A stretch of DNA of 27,999 nucleotides from Actinomortierella ambigua. Lineage: Eukaryota; Mortierellomycota; Mortierellomycetes; Mortierellales; Mortierellaceae. The stretch is taken from contig JAAAJB010000473.1 in NCBI GenBank assembly GCA_016098155.1, positions 1-27,999 on the forward strand, read 5' to 3'. Positions within the stretch are counted from its first letter, which is position 1; every line of letters begins with the position of its first letter. Both the position numbers and the translations under genes were made by a program. The notes below the pieces were generated by a model, which did no database searches, was not told the DNA's origin, and saw only the letters and a list, made by a program, of their open reading frames with translations. Positions 18,793 through 27,999 of this stretch are shown piece after piece.

Positions 18793-19931
18793 CTTATAAC
18801 GGGTACTGAGAGCTGAATCCGGACGTTATCTTTGCAAGCACTGCGGCTCCAACAAATACAGGCGCAGTTATCTGAAGAAAGAAAGATGGATGGCACAGCA
18901 GATAACGTGGGACTGGGTTAGTTCATTCTGAAGCAAGGGTAGGGAAGGCGACGCGGGGTATTTAAGAGCTGCGGTTGTTTGGTCGACGGGGTACCTTCTC
19001 GTCTCTAGCGCCAAGTGCGAGAGATGTTTCGAAGAAGAGAGGAGAGGCCGAGATTGCACTTGGAGGTTGCTTCGAAGGTGATTGCAAACTATAGGGGAGA
19101 TGGTTGAATGAGGAACGTGGTGGTGTGAGCAGTTGGTCCAAGGGATAAAGAGAGGCGCTTGCTTGGAAAGAAGGAGAGGCAGTCGTACCCACACAGCCAA
19201 TATGTCCTTGTAAATAAGGAATAGAGGGGAAGGGGAGGAAGAAGGGGATGGTGGTGAAGGAGGAGGGGTGGCGAGTGTGTTGGTGGTTGGTTGTGCGATT
19301 CAAAGCATTCAGTCATGGTGATCACACCAGAGATCTGAACTTGCTAGGCGACCTCATAATGGCCGAGTGTAATACGTCACCGGAAACAAAATCATGTGTT
19401 TTCTACCATATCCTTCGGTAACAGAAAAGAGGCCATTGGAGGACAACAGCTCTCCATCTGTCTACTATGTCTATTATTCACTTACATGCTACGCAATGAT
19501 ATTACAGAGCTAGTGTAAAAAGAAACTTGCCTCCAGGCATCGCCTTGTGAAAAAAAAGGCCACCACTGTACCATTAAAAAAAAAAAAAGGCGCTGATCTC
19601 ACTTGAAGCGGCTGACTTGAAAATCAGTGGCAACACTGGTGCTTCTTTTTTGGGACGCGTTTTTTATTTTTTTTTGGCCGCCCACAACAAAACGCCCTTG
19701 AGGGTGCTGCAACTTGGACCACCTCAGCTCTTGCTCCTCTGAACACTCGCTCCCCTTCCTCTTCATTGCGCTGGGTAAGACGACAGAACAGACAGCCCCA
19801 GCCCCACAACCACCTTCCTGTGCCCTCCTCTCCTTTAAGGCCCTTTGTCTCTAGCATCCAACCCACCCTTGCCAGCACTCATTGACCTTGCTCACCCATC
19901 CCCCTGTGTTCTTTCGACCTCTAGCGCCACC
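18793..19931. promoter_or_regulatory. Divergent intergenic region between BRR2 and POL3
   Basis: About 1.1 kb (1.28 kb between the two start codons) that must hold both promoters. On the minus strand it is CT-rich at 18900-19280; on the plus strand it has A/T runs at 19546-19590 and 19645-19675, then a pyrimidine-rich stretch at 19740-19920 leading to POL3. Short open frames on the minus strand (18868-19325) are low-complexity leader-like sequence with no recognisable domain. No clear TATA box or RNA gene. Confidence 0.45.
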
Positions 19932-22900
19932 ATGTCCACCGACCCGAATCAGGCACTGAAGCGACGCCGCCTCAACAAGGCCGGCTCCCAGAATGGAACC
20001 CTCGAGTCACAGCCCTCGTTCCTCGAAGACCTCAATGAACTCGAGCAGTTCAGCCAGGCCACAAAGTGTAAGCATTCACACCCTCCCCTCATTGCTGTGT
20101 ACTGTTTTTTAAAGGCTAGCAAACCACGAAATTTAACTCACCCCTTCCTCTAATTTTTTTTTTTGACTACAGTGGATGATCCAAAGCTTCTCTGGGACAG
20201 ACCGTCAATCGATGCCCTCGACCCTGCCAAAGATACTCTTAGTATGGACTCTCTCTCATTACCGTCAATGCTTGTTCGTGCGAATTGTCATGTCGCCACG
20301 TGGGGAGAGGATTATACCTAATTTTATCAACATCTCTGTGCCACTACTATTCCGTATAGTCTTTCAGCAGATCGAGGCCGACGAGTACACGAACCACCAA
20401 AACAACACACCTGTAATCCGGTTCTTTGGTGTCACCGAGGTATCAATCATTTGCTCTATCCCCCCCCCCTTATATTATGCGCGCTGATACATTTTCACAT
20501 GTCGAGCAGACAAGTTTCCCAACTTATCGATTCGTAATACTTAACACATCTTCATGACTCTTTAATATACATATATAGGGAGGAAGCAGCGTAATATGCC
20601 ATGTCACCGGCTTCTTACCGTATTTTTATGTGCCCGCACCACCAGGATTCAAGCTGGAGAACATCCCACTATTCAAGCAGGCGCTGGAGACAGGCATGGA
20701 GAGGGCCAACAGCATTGTGAAGATCGAGTGGAAGCTGAAGGAGTCCATCTATGGATACCATGGAGGCGAAAAGTCGCCCTTCCTCAAGATCACATTCAAG
20801 GAGCCCAAGAACATTGCTGCTGCCAAGCGTGCCGTGGAGCGAGGATTGTCCTTTGGCAACTTTAAGGACTATGCACCTCAGACATTCGAGTCCAACATTG
20901 CCTTCCTGCTGCGATTCATGATCGACTGCAATGTCAAGGGCGCTAATTGGATCGAACTGCCTGCAGGACAATATTCTCTCCGACACGACCGCAACTCGAA
21001 CGCTCAGATCAATGTCGAGGTTTCGTATGTATATATTGCTTATTCAATCGTGAACCTGCACAACAACTGTCTCTTCTTTCCTAACCCATTTTTGTCTGTC
21101 CTCATTTGTCTTACTACACCTATCTTAGATATGACAAGATGATCAGCCATGAGCCTGAAGGTGAATGGTCCAAGATTGCGCCTCTCAGGATCATGAGTTT
21201 CGATATCGAGTGTGCGGGTCGCAAGGGTATTTTCCCAGAGGCGAAGGTGGATCCCGTCATCCAGATTGCGACGATGGTGACTATCCAGGGCGAGTCTGCG
21301 CCGTTTATTCGGAACGTGATGGTGCTGAACACGTGTGCACACATTGTGGGAACGCACACGATGAGTTTTGAGCGCGAAGAGGATCTGTTGAAGACCTGGA
21401 GCGAGTTTGTGCGGCGAGTGGATCCAGATGTCGTCATTGGCTACAATACCTCCAACTTTGATTTCCCTTACTTGCTCGATCGTGCACGGCACCTGAACGT
21501 GCACGATTTCGCCTTCCTGGGACGCCTGAACGATATCCGGACGGAGGCCAAGGACACAAAGTTCTCGTCCAAGGCCTATGGCACCCGTGAGAACAAGGCC
21601 ATCAACATGGAGGGGCGGTTGCAGCTGGATATGTTGCAGGTGATGCAGCGCGACTACAAGCTGCGCTCGTATACGCTGAACGCTGTCTGTGCAGAGTTTC
21701 TGGGCGAGCAAAAGGAGGATGTGCACCATTCGATCATTACAGAGCTGCAGAATGGCAATGAGGAGACGCGTCGTCGACTGGCGATTTATTGTTTGAAGGA
21801 TGCGTACTTGCCCCAGCGACTGATGGACAAGCTGATGTGTCTGATCAACTACATTGAGATGGCCAGAGTCACAGGCGTTCCCTTCAACTATCTTTTGGCC
21901 CGTGGACAGCAGATCAAGGTCGTGTCGCAGCTCTACCGCAAGGCGATCGAAAAGGACTTTGTCATCCCAGCCGTCAACACCCAAGGTTTGGAATTTCATC
22001 TGGCCGTTGCGGGAAGAAGAGAATGATGGGAAAGGGGGGGAGGATAGTCGATGAATTTTTCTCTCACACTTTCTTTTCTGTCTTTGCTTCCTACACATAC
22101 ACAGGTATGGATGAACAGTACGAAGGTGCTACGGTCATCGAGCCTCGTCGAGGGTACTACGACGTACCTATTGCGACGTTGGATTTCGCGTCGCTGTACC
22201 CGTCGATCATGATGGCGCACAACCTCTGCTACACGACGCTGCTGACGCGGGAGATGATCCAAAAATGCAATCTGGTCAAAGATGTCGACTACGTGATCAC
22301 GCCCAACAACGACTCATTTGTCACAGCTGAAAAGCGTAAAGGTCTGCTGCCCATCATTTTGGAAGATCTGTTGTCGGCCCGTAAGCGCGCCAAGACAGAT
22401 CTAAAGAAAGAGACGGATCCTTTCAAGCGAGCCGTGTTGGATGGTCGTCAGCTGGCTTTGAAGGTACAGAAAGAGAGAGAGAGAGAGAAATAACTTGGCT
22501 CAATTTTTTTACAGAGATTTGGAGGGGAGACTGTCGCATTGCTCATCCCTTTCTTTTATAAGATGCTAACGTTGATTCTGTGCGTATATATGTATGTGTG
22601 TATCCCGTTTTCTCAATCTCTATAGATCAGTGCCAACTCGGTTTACGGCTTTACGGGAGCGACGGTGGGCAAGTTGCCATGTCTTCAAATCTCGTCGTCG
22701 GTGACGGCGTACGGTCGAGTGATGATTGAGCGGACGAAGCAAGAAGTCGAGTTGCGGTACACGGTGGAGAATGGATACACACATACGGCCGAGGTCATTT
22801 ACGGAGACACGGATTCAGTCATGGTCAAGTTTGGTGTGAAGACGCTGGAGGAGGCCATGGAGCTTGGAAAGGAGGCGGCCGAGTTTGTGACCACAAAGTT

Positions 22901-24141
22901 TGTCAAGCCGATCAAGCTCGAGTTCGAGAAGGTTTATTTCCCGTACTTGCTGATCAACAAGAAGCGATATGCGGGACTGTACTGGACCAACCCCAAGAAG
23001 TATGACAAGATGGATACCAAGGGTATTGAGGTAAGATGAAGGAAACCCCCCCCCTCATCCATGCTTGTATGGAAAAAAAATAGTGTGGAAGTGGGCCATT
23101 TTCTTTATTTCTTGTTTGCAATGTTTGCAAGGCAAGTCACTCACACGAAACTTCTCTACCTCCCCCCTCTTCCCCCCCTTCCCCTCTATTCCCTTCAACA
23201 CCTCCCTCTTATCTCCCGTGTAATAGACTGTCCGTCGAGACAACTGCCGTCTGGTGCAAAGTGTAATCGACACGTGTCTTCGCAAGATCCTAATTGACCG
23301 AGATGTGGTAGGGGCGCAGGAGTACACGAAGCAGATCATTGCAGACCTACTCCAGAACAAGATTGATATGGCACAGCTGGTGATCACCAAGGCGCTGAGT
23401 AAGACAGACTATGCGAACAAGCAGGCGCACGTGGAGTTGGCGGAGCGGATGCGAGTCCGCGATGCAGGATCGGCGCCGGCGTTGGGCGACCGTGTGGCGT
23501 ATGTGATCATCAAGGGCAGCAAGGGCACAGCGGCGTATGACAAGTCGGAAGATCCGTTGTATGTGCTGGAGAACAATATCCCGATTGACACCAAGTACTA
23601 TCTGGACAACCAACTGTCGAAGCCGTTGTTGCGAATCTTTGAACCTATCCTTGGAGAGAAGGCTGAAAGTCTCTGTATGTATTCATGTTGTACTTTTACC
23701 TTTTTATTTGTCTGTCTGTTGTGCTGTCGGGGAAACTGACCGATTTTTTTTTTTCGTCTCTACCTCTTTTTATGATTAGTGTCGGGCGATCATACTCGAA
23801 CAATCCAGGTGTCAACACCGTCGATAGGAGGTCTGATGCGATTTGCGGTCAAGACGCTAACGTGTCTGGGCTGTAAGACACCGCTGAAGAAGGGCGAGTC
23901 GGCAGTATGTGCACAGTGCAAGGACCGCGCGCCGGAGCTGTACCAGCGGCATCTGAATGTGGTTAATGCGCTGGAAGTGCGGTATGCGCGTCTGTGGACA
24001 CAGTGCCAGCGATGCCAGGGGTCGCTCCACCAGGATGTGTTGTGCACAAGTAAGGACTGTCCCATCTTTTACATGCGCAAGAAGGTCCAGAAGGAGATTC
24101 AAGATAGTACAGCAACATTGGATCGCTTTGTTGATTGGTGA
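19932..24141 (+). CDS. POL3: DNA polymerase delta catalytic subunit (9 exons)
   Basis: Exons are 19932-20067, 20173-20241, 20360-20439, 20579-21024, 21129-21985, 22105-22463, 22626-23030, 23227-23674 and 23780-24141; joined they give 1053 residues, all phases consistent (human 1107, yeast 1097). The start sits in GCCACCATGT, followed by a basic KRRRLNK that may be a nuclear signal. Exonuclease motifs: FDIE (D269/E271), NFDFP (D355), Y464..D468. Polymerase motifs: [10 protein letters not shown] (D556), [10 protein letters not shown] (651-660), YGDTDS (D710/D712). C-terminal CysA is C962/C965/C977/C980; CysB is C1009/C1012/C1022/C1027, which in this family holds a 4Fe-4S cluster and binds the accessory subunit. 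All catalytic acids are present, so proofreading and synthesis (lagging strand, repair) should be intact. The donor at 21986 (GTTTGG) is weak but needed for frame and for the join [14 protein letters not shown]. Confidence 0.96.
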
Positions 24142-24526
24142 AACAACCACAAAAATGCACTTGAAAAAAAAAAAAGACTAGAGAACCACAAAGCATGTAC
24201 ATGGAATGGGGGGAGTTTTTTTTTTTTTTTCTTTTTTTGCGTGAACTTTTTACTGCTCAACGTACTATGGCACAAAAAAAAACAAGAAATGAGTATGGCT
24301 TTCATTTGGGAGCAGATATTCTGCATGATTTTCTCTCTTTCTACAGAAAACAAATTATGGGTGAAGCACAAGGAGCTCCAAGGACAGAAAGAAAGAAAAG
24401 GAGAAAAAAAAAAGGAGAGAAGGTGCAGGAAGGTCCCCTTTTTCCCTCTCCTCTTCCAAAGAATGCGCAATTAGAGGAGCTCCTATGCTCCTTCTCGACC
24501 TCTCTTCTCCTTTCAAATTCTCAATT
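24142..24526. other. Convergent intergenic region between POL3 and the Kre9-like gene
   Basis: Holds both 3' ends. It is full of homopolymer runs: A at 24164-24175, T at 24216-24238, A-rich purines at 24385-24425. No conserved reading frame or RNA gene is seen. Confidence 0.45.
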
Positions 24527-25099
24527 TCACAGGAACTGAGCAGCCAAGAAGGCAACACCGGCCATTGCCCAACCGGCGGTCTGCGTCTTGAACGAGACAG
24601 CGGCGCTCGGGGTCTTGACATCGCCTGCTGGGGCGACAGGCGGGTAGTTGGAGTTGGTTGGCGAGGAGCCGGTGCCGGGAGCGGCACCAGAGCCGGCGCC
24701 GACAGCGGGCTTTCCGCCCATGTCGATGGTGAAGACATTCGAGTAGGAGAGGGCGGGGCTGGTCTGGACGGAGAGAGAGTACTTGCCAGACTCTCGGACG
24801 ACATCGGCGGGAATGACAAATTCCTTGCGGGTGTTGACGCCAGAACAGTCGATCTCAGCCAGCTTGGCAACAAAGCGCAAAGCGCTTGGGTCGCCCGTCA
24901 TGAGGTTGACATCGACCATATTGGCGGCCGTGGTACCCATGGACGCACAGTTGCCGGACCATTGCAAGAAGACAGTCTCGCCAACCTTCCAGACGGTGCC
25001 CTGCGTTGGGTTGGAGATCTGCAGCATATCTGCCGACACTGCTGACGAGGCCAGCAGCGAGGCCAGTGTGGCGAGGGTGATTAGGGAGTGTCGGAACAT
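24527..25099 (-). CDS. Kre9/Knh1-like secreted, probably GPI-anchored wall protein
   Basis: 190 residues, no intron. A signal peptide is clear (MFRHSLITLATLASLLASSA, cleavage likely after the Ala at about 23). The body (ISNPTQGTVWKVGETVFLQW, then EFVIPADVV, SGKYSLSVQTSP, YSNVFTIDMGG) matches the beta-sandwich Kre9/KNH family associated with beta-1,6-glucan and wall assembly, with two cysteines that could pair. A Gly/Ser/Pro/Ala-rich linker (about 130-160) leads to a hydrophobic C-terminus (GWAMAGVAFLAAQFL) with no charged tail, as expected for a GPI attachment signal. It is convergent with POL3. Role in the wall is inferred from the family; members vary widely in function. Confidence 0.82.
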   Translation of the reverse strand: MFRHSLITLATLASLLASSAVSADMLQISNPTQGTVWKVGETVFLQWSGNCASMGTTAANMVDVNLMTGDPSALRFVAKLAEIDCSGVNTRKEFVIPADVVRESGKYSLSVQTSPALSYSNVFTIDMGGKPAVGAGSGAAPGTGSSPTNSNYPPVAPAGDVKTPSAAVSFKTQTAGWAMAGVAFLAAQFL

Positions 25100-26148
25100 G
25101 ACGAATGAAAAAAATAAAAAATTGGGTTGGGAAGACTGGACGACCGTGTGTACGTTGACAAGTTTTTAGTGAGTGCAATGCGATGATCGTGTCCAACACG
25201 CGCGAGAAGAGGAGATGGTAAAGATGGTCAAGGAAGGAAGGAAGGAAGAAAAGAGAGAGAAAGAGAGAAAGAAAGAGAAAGGGGGAGATAGGTCAAGTTG
25301 CCCAGGTATGGGATGTGGATAAGATGTTGCAATGAAGGGTGGTAAAGAAAAAAGGCAAGGTTTGCGATGGGCTATCTGGGATATACAAAACCATCTGGAG
25401 AGGTGGGTTTCACATATTGCAAAGTACGCTGCCACGGCGACGACCCGACGAGCAAAAAAGAACACGAAACGAGCTGTCCGTTGACCCGGATACGCAACAC
25501 ATCCACACAAACAGGACTGAGATATGAGAGCACAAGAGAAAGAAAGGGATAGAGGGAAATGCATCTAATTTTACGGGATGTTCCTTGGCTAAGGGAAGGA
25601 AAGGGGGACGACAAACCGGCCTCCTTGAACGGTGTGCTATAGAGCTTTCCAGGCGCTTGACAAGGATCTTAATCGGCCAAGAGCTTCTCCTATATATACC
25701 CCCCGAAATGTAAGTCAAACAAGGGAGTTGACCATGCGCGAAGCATTGCTGCACCTCTTCTTTTTTGGGTTCCTCTCTCTTTCATGGTCTCCCTGCCCAC
25801 TCCTAACAATTATAGAAGTCAGGTCCAGGTCCACAGAATCTGCCAAAAGGAGAACACACACCATGAGCACGTCTATTTTATTCAGGTGCCCTTGGACATC
25901 CGAACACCAAGGCAGGAGCAGACCGGCCGACTGGGATGGTGTCAGACAGCAAAAAGGAGCCTTTCCAACATCGGCCACCTGTTCAAGGCAGAATAAACCC
26001 ATATCCCCGTCCCTCTATACATGAGGGACACGCTCCACAGACCACCATGCTTTCAGCAGAACACGTTATTGTATTCCTTTCGCCAGCATTAAGATAACAT
26101 AAATACTGAATGACAACCTTGGATAACCCTCTCCAAAAGAAATTGAGG
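25100..26148. promoter_or_regulatory. Upstream region of the Kre9-like gene and 3' region of the transporter
   Basis: The part next to the Kre9-like ATG should be its promoter. It contains a purine tract (25229-25291: GGAAGGAAGG, then GAAAGAGAGAAAG repeats), which on the gene's own strand is a pyrimidine-rich leader like others in this window. A TATATATA element lies at 25691-25698, about 590 nt upstream of that ATG and 36 nt before a small plus-strand frame. The rest shows nothing definite. Confidence 0.4.
25734..26024 (+). CDS. Doubtful small ORF with a signal-peptide-like start
   Basis: 96 codons. The start MREALLHLFFFGFLSLSW resembles a signal peptide, and CTATATATACC at 25690-25700 is at a suitable distance for a promoter. 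The remaining residues (Ser/Arg/Thr-rich, four Cys) match no family I know, and codon choice does not look selected. It may be a small secreted protein, a first exon, or chance. I include it because it fills an otherwise empty 1 kb. Confidence 0.15.
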   Translation: MREALLHLFFFGFLSLSWSPCPLLTIIEVRSRSTESAKRRTHTMSTSILFRCPWTSEHQGRSRPADWDGVRQQKGAFPTSATCSRQNKPISPSLYT

Positions 26149-27918
26149 CTACGCCTCCACTGATGCTGTGGTTTGTTCCTGCTCCTTCTTCAAACGCTTG
26201 GTTTTTTGAGCCGCACCTCCCACAGTCGTACGAAGCTCGTACTGTTGGATGAACAACGCTGCGAGGAGGGACGCAACTGGCCAGCCGATGGCTATCGTGG
26301 AAGAGGGGAGGAGGAGGCAACGAAAGAATACGAAAGAAAACGAACAAAAGAAGAGGAAGAAGAAACGGGTGGAGTTAGAATCTGGATTTTTTTTTGTTTT
26401 TTTTTTGCCGAAGCTCATAAGCATATTTCCTCCCTCTTCGACGGGTGTTATTGATCCTATTATGGAATCCTTACTGGCTTGAAAGACGACCTTCAGAGCA
26501 TCCATGTAGTCCTTGGGGTGGGCAATGACTTCCTCAAAGTTGTTTGGATTTACACCCCGACCAACGAGGATGTTGTTGAGTAGCGTGCCTCCGACGGCAA
26601 CAGCCACAACGGAACCCATCGTGCGGAAGAAGGTGATAATGGATGTGGCCACTGCGATGTCCTGATGATCTACAGCCGTTTGTCCAGCAACACTATTGTC
26701 GTATGATATAGTGTGATGCAAAATTCGATCGTATGAGTTCCATAATATCTTTTAAAATAAAATAATAACAGTAATGAGAGTTTTCAATGTTCGCGATGGA
26801 TTGACTCTTACATGGTAGATTGCATGGTACCTCCAATGCCGGCTCCGATGATGAAAGGATAAAGGAGCTGCTGCCAGAGAGGTGAGTCGATGGACCAAGT
26901 CGACAGCAGAGCAGCGCCAATGATAAACAGGAGCATGAATCCCCAGATGAAGGGGCGGTAGATACCATACTTGGTGGTGGCAAGACCGGTGATTGTGCTG
27001 ACAAGCAGTAGACTGAAAACCATCGCGATCATTTTCAGGCCAGATGTAGTGGCCGAGTCTCCGAGCACCATTTGGTAGTACAGAGGACAATAGAAGATGA
27101 GACTCATGAATGCGCTATTTGGATCAGATATTGCAGGAATGTGAGGATACATGCATACGATACAGCGTATCAAAGCTCGGGTATTTGTAAATGTAAGAAC
27201 CACGTATTCTTACCCTCCCAAGAAGAACGAAGAGACATTGGTGGCAACGACAGTACGGTTTCTGAACAGACGGAACGGCAGAATCGGCTCAAGAGCAACC
27301 TTGTACTCAACGTACACGAAGGCGAGGAGGATCACGGCACCAATGCAGTAAGGTACAATGATTTGGGTGCTGTCCCAATCGTACTCATTACCACCCCAGT
27401 TGGTAGAAAGAAGGATGCTATGCAATCCATTTAAATGAGGCGTATGTCAGCATAGATTTCTTGCCGTGTCTTATTTTTTCTTCTTCTTTTCTTTTCTTTT
27501 CTTTCTTTCTCGTACCAGATGACACCAACAACAAAGGTCATCGATCCCAAAAAGTCAATGCGCTTGAGCTTGTCTGCACGTGTTCCCGGTACGGAGGGCA
27601 ACTTGAGCATCCAGACGATGGCCACAGTGCTGATGGCGCCGATGGGCAGGTTGATGTAGAAGGACCATCGCCAGGTTGACTTTTCGGCCAGGACACCACC
27701 CAGAAGCGGGCCCAGGACGGCAGAAATGCCAAACATGGCGCCAAGGATACCCTGGTACTTGCCACGGTCGCGCAGAGAGACGATATCGGCGACAATGATG
27801 GTGACCAGGTTGATCATGCCGCCTGCTCCCAGTCCAGCGATGCCCCGGCCAATGAGCAGCACCTCCATGGTTGGTGCGGCGCCGCAAATGAGCGAACCGA
27901 GCAAGAAGAAGAAGATAG
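26149..27918 (-). CDS. MFS drug:H+ antiporter (DHA2/14-TM type), 3' part, N-terminus outside the window
   Basis: Minus-strand exons 27918-27516, 27417-27214, 27114-26812, 26692-26475 and 26291-26149 join in frame to about 423 residues; the 5' exon(s) lie beyond 27999. Motifs: GSLICGAAPTMEVLLIGRGI, GLGAGGM, LRDRGKYQG, then the antiporter motif C-like GISAVLGPLLGG and WRWSFYINLPIG, and later YQMVLGDSATTSG and ITFFRTMGSVVAVAVGGTL. These are typical of fungal 14-TM multidrug and toxin-efflux transporters in the plasma membrane. The C-terminus is cytosolic-like and basic (KRLKKEQEQ). The last intron (26474-26292, 183 nt, GTAAGG..ATAG) has no in-frame stop. Substrate cannot be told from sequence. 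Confidence 0.88.
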
Positions 27919-27941
27919 CTGTAAGAATAATAACTTTTCTG

Positions 27942-27944
<3 letters not shown>

Positions 27945-27993
<49 letters not shown>
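27945..27993. repeat. (GA)n microsatellite
   Basis: About 49 nt of uninterrupted GA dinucleotides. It lies 24 nt beyond the acceptor of the transporter's first visible exon, so on the gene strand it is a long CT tract inside an intron, close to the 3' splice site and possibly serving as or extending its polypyrimidine region. Confidence 0.9.
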
Positions 27994-27995
<2 letters not shown>

Positions 27996-27999
27996 TGGG

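Noticed and set aside
19604..19641. tRNA-like anticodon arm (CTGACTTGAAAATCAG) with pairing GAAGC/GCTTC ends
   Set aside because: It resembles a tRNA-Ser(UGA) anticodon arm, but no D arm, no GGTTCAAATCC-type T arm and no full acceptor stem can be found around it.
24485..25045. 186-codon plus-strand open frame
   Set aside because: Antisense to the Kre9-like gene, which has a clear signal peptide, domain and GPI-type tail.
1..27999. Transposons, CRISPR arrays or viral genes
   Set aside because: No transposase, integrase, reverse transcriptase or capsid-like frames, and no regularly spaced short repeats. The repeats present are explained by gene-array duplication and simple-sequence tracts.

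Overview
The window looks like nuclear DNA of a filamentous, early-diverging fungus. I infer Mortierellomycota or a close Mucoromycota relative. The reasons are many short introns (about 100-200 nt) with GTAAGN/GTATGT donors and TAG/CAG acceptors, CT-rich leaders, mononucleotide and dinucleotide runs, a fungal AFI1-type DENN protein, a Kre9/Knh1-like GPI protein and a DHA-type drug transporter. The taxon is an inference; no rRNA or species marker is present.

Layout: (1) 380-3342 (+) is a seven-exon AFI1-like gene (Arf3-interacting polarity protein, DENN/SPA family). (2) 3.6-11.6 kb is an array of one intronless family encoding proteins with two ubiquitin-like domains, a Cys-rich middle domain and a C-terminal RING-H2 finger. 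Three copies are intact (4835-5896, 8412-9482, 10544-11590; called G1, G3 and G5 here) and two are wrecks between them (about 7269-7990 and 9774-10085). Shared spacers show that the array grew as a higher-order unit: spacer, pseudogene, leader flank, intact gene. A copied and broken 3' end of BRR2 lies after G1. (3) 12075-18647 (-) is BRR2, the U5 snRNP Ski2-like helicase, with an uninterrupted 6.5 kb reading frame. (4) 18.65-19.93 kb is a divergent intergenic region. (5) 19932-24141 (+) is the nine-exon catalytic subunit of DNA polymerase delta. (6) 24527-25099 (-) is a small secreted, probably GPI-anchored Kre9/Knh1-like wall protein. (7) 26149 to the right edge (-) is the 3' part of a 14-TM MFS drug:H+ antiporter whose N-terminus is outside the window.

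BRR2, POL3 and AFI1 are conserved housekeeping genes. The accessory and most unusual part is the ubiquitin-like/RING array between AFI1 and BRR2. Each protein joins ubiquitin-fold modules (one copy keeps an RLRGG-type end inside the chain) to a RING, so the family looks like self-contained ubiquitin-pathway regulators or E3 ligases evolving by local duplication and decay. Exon boundaries were derived by hand from splice consensus, reading-frame continuity and family similarity. All family calls rest on motif recognition, not on a database search.
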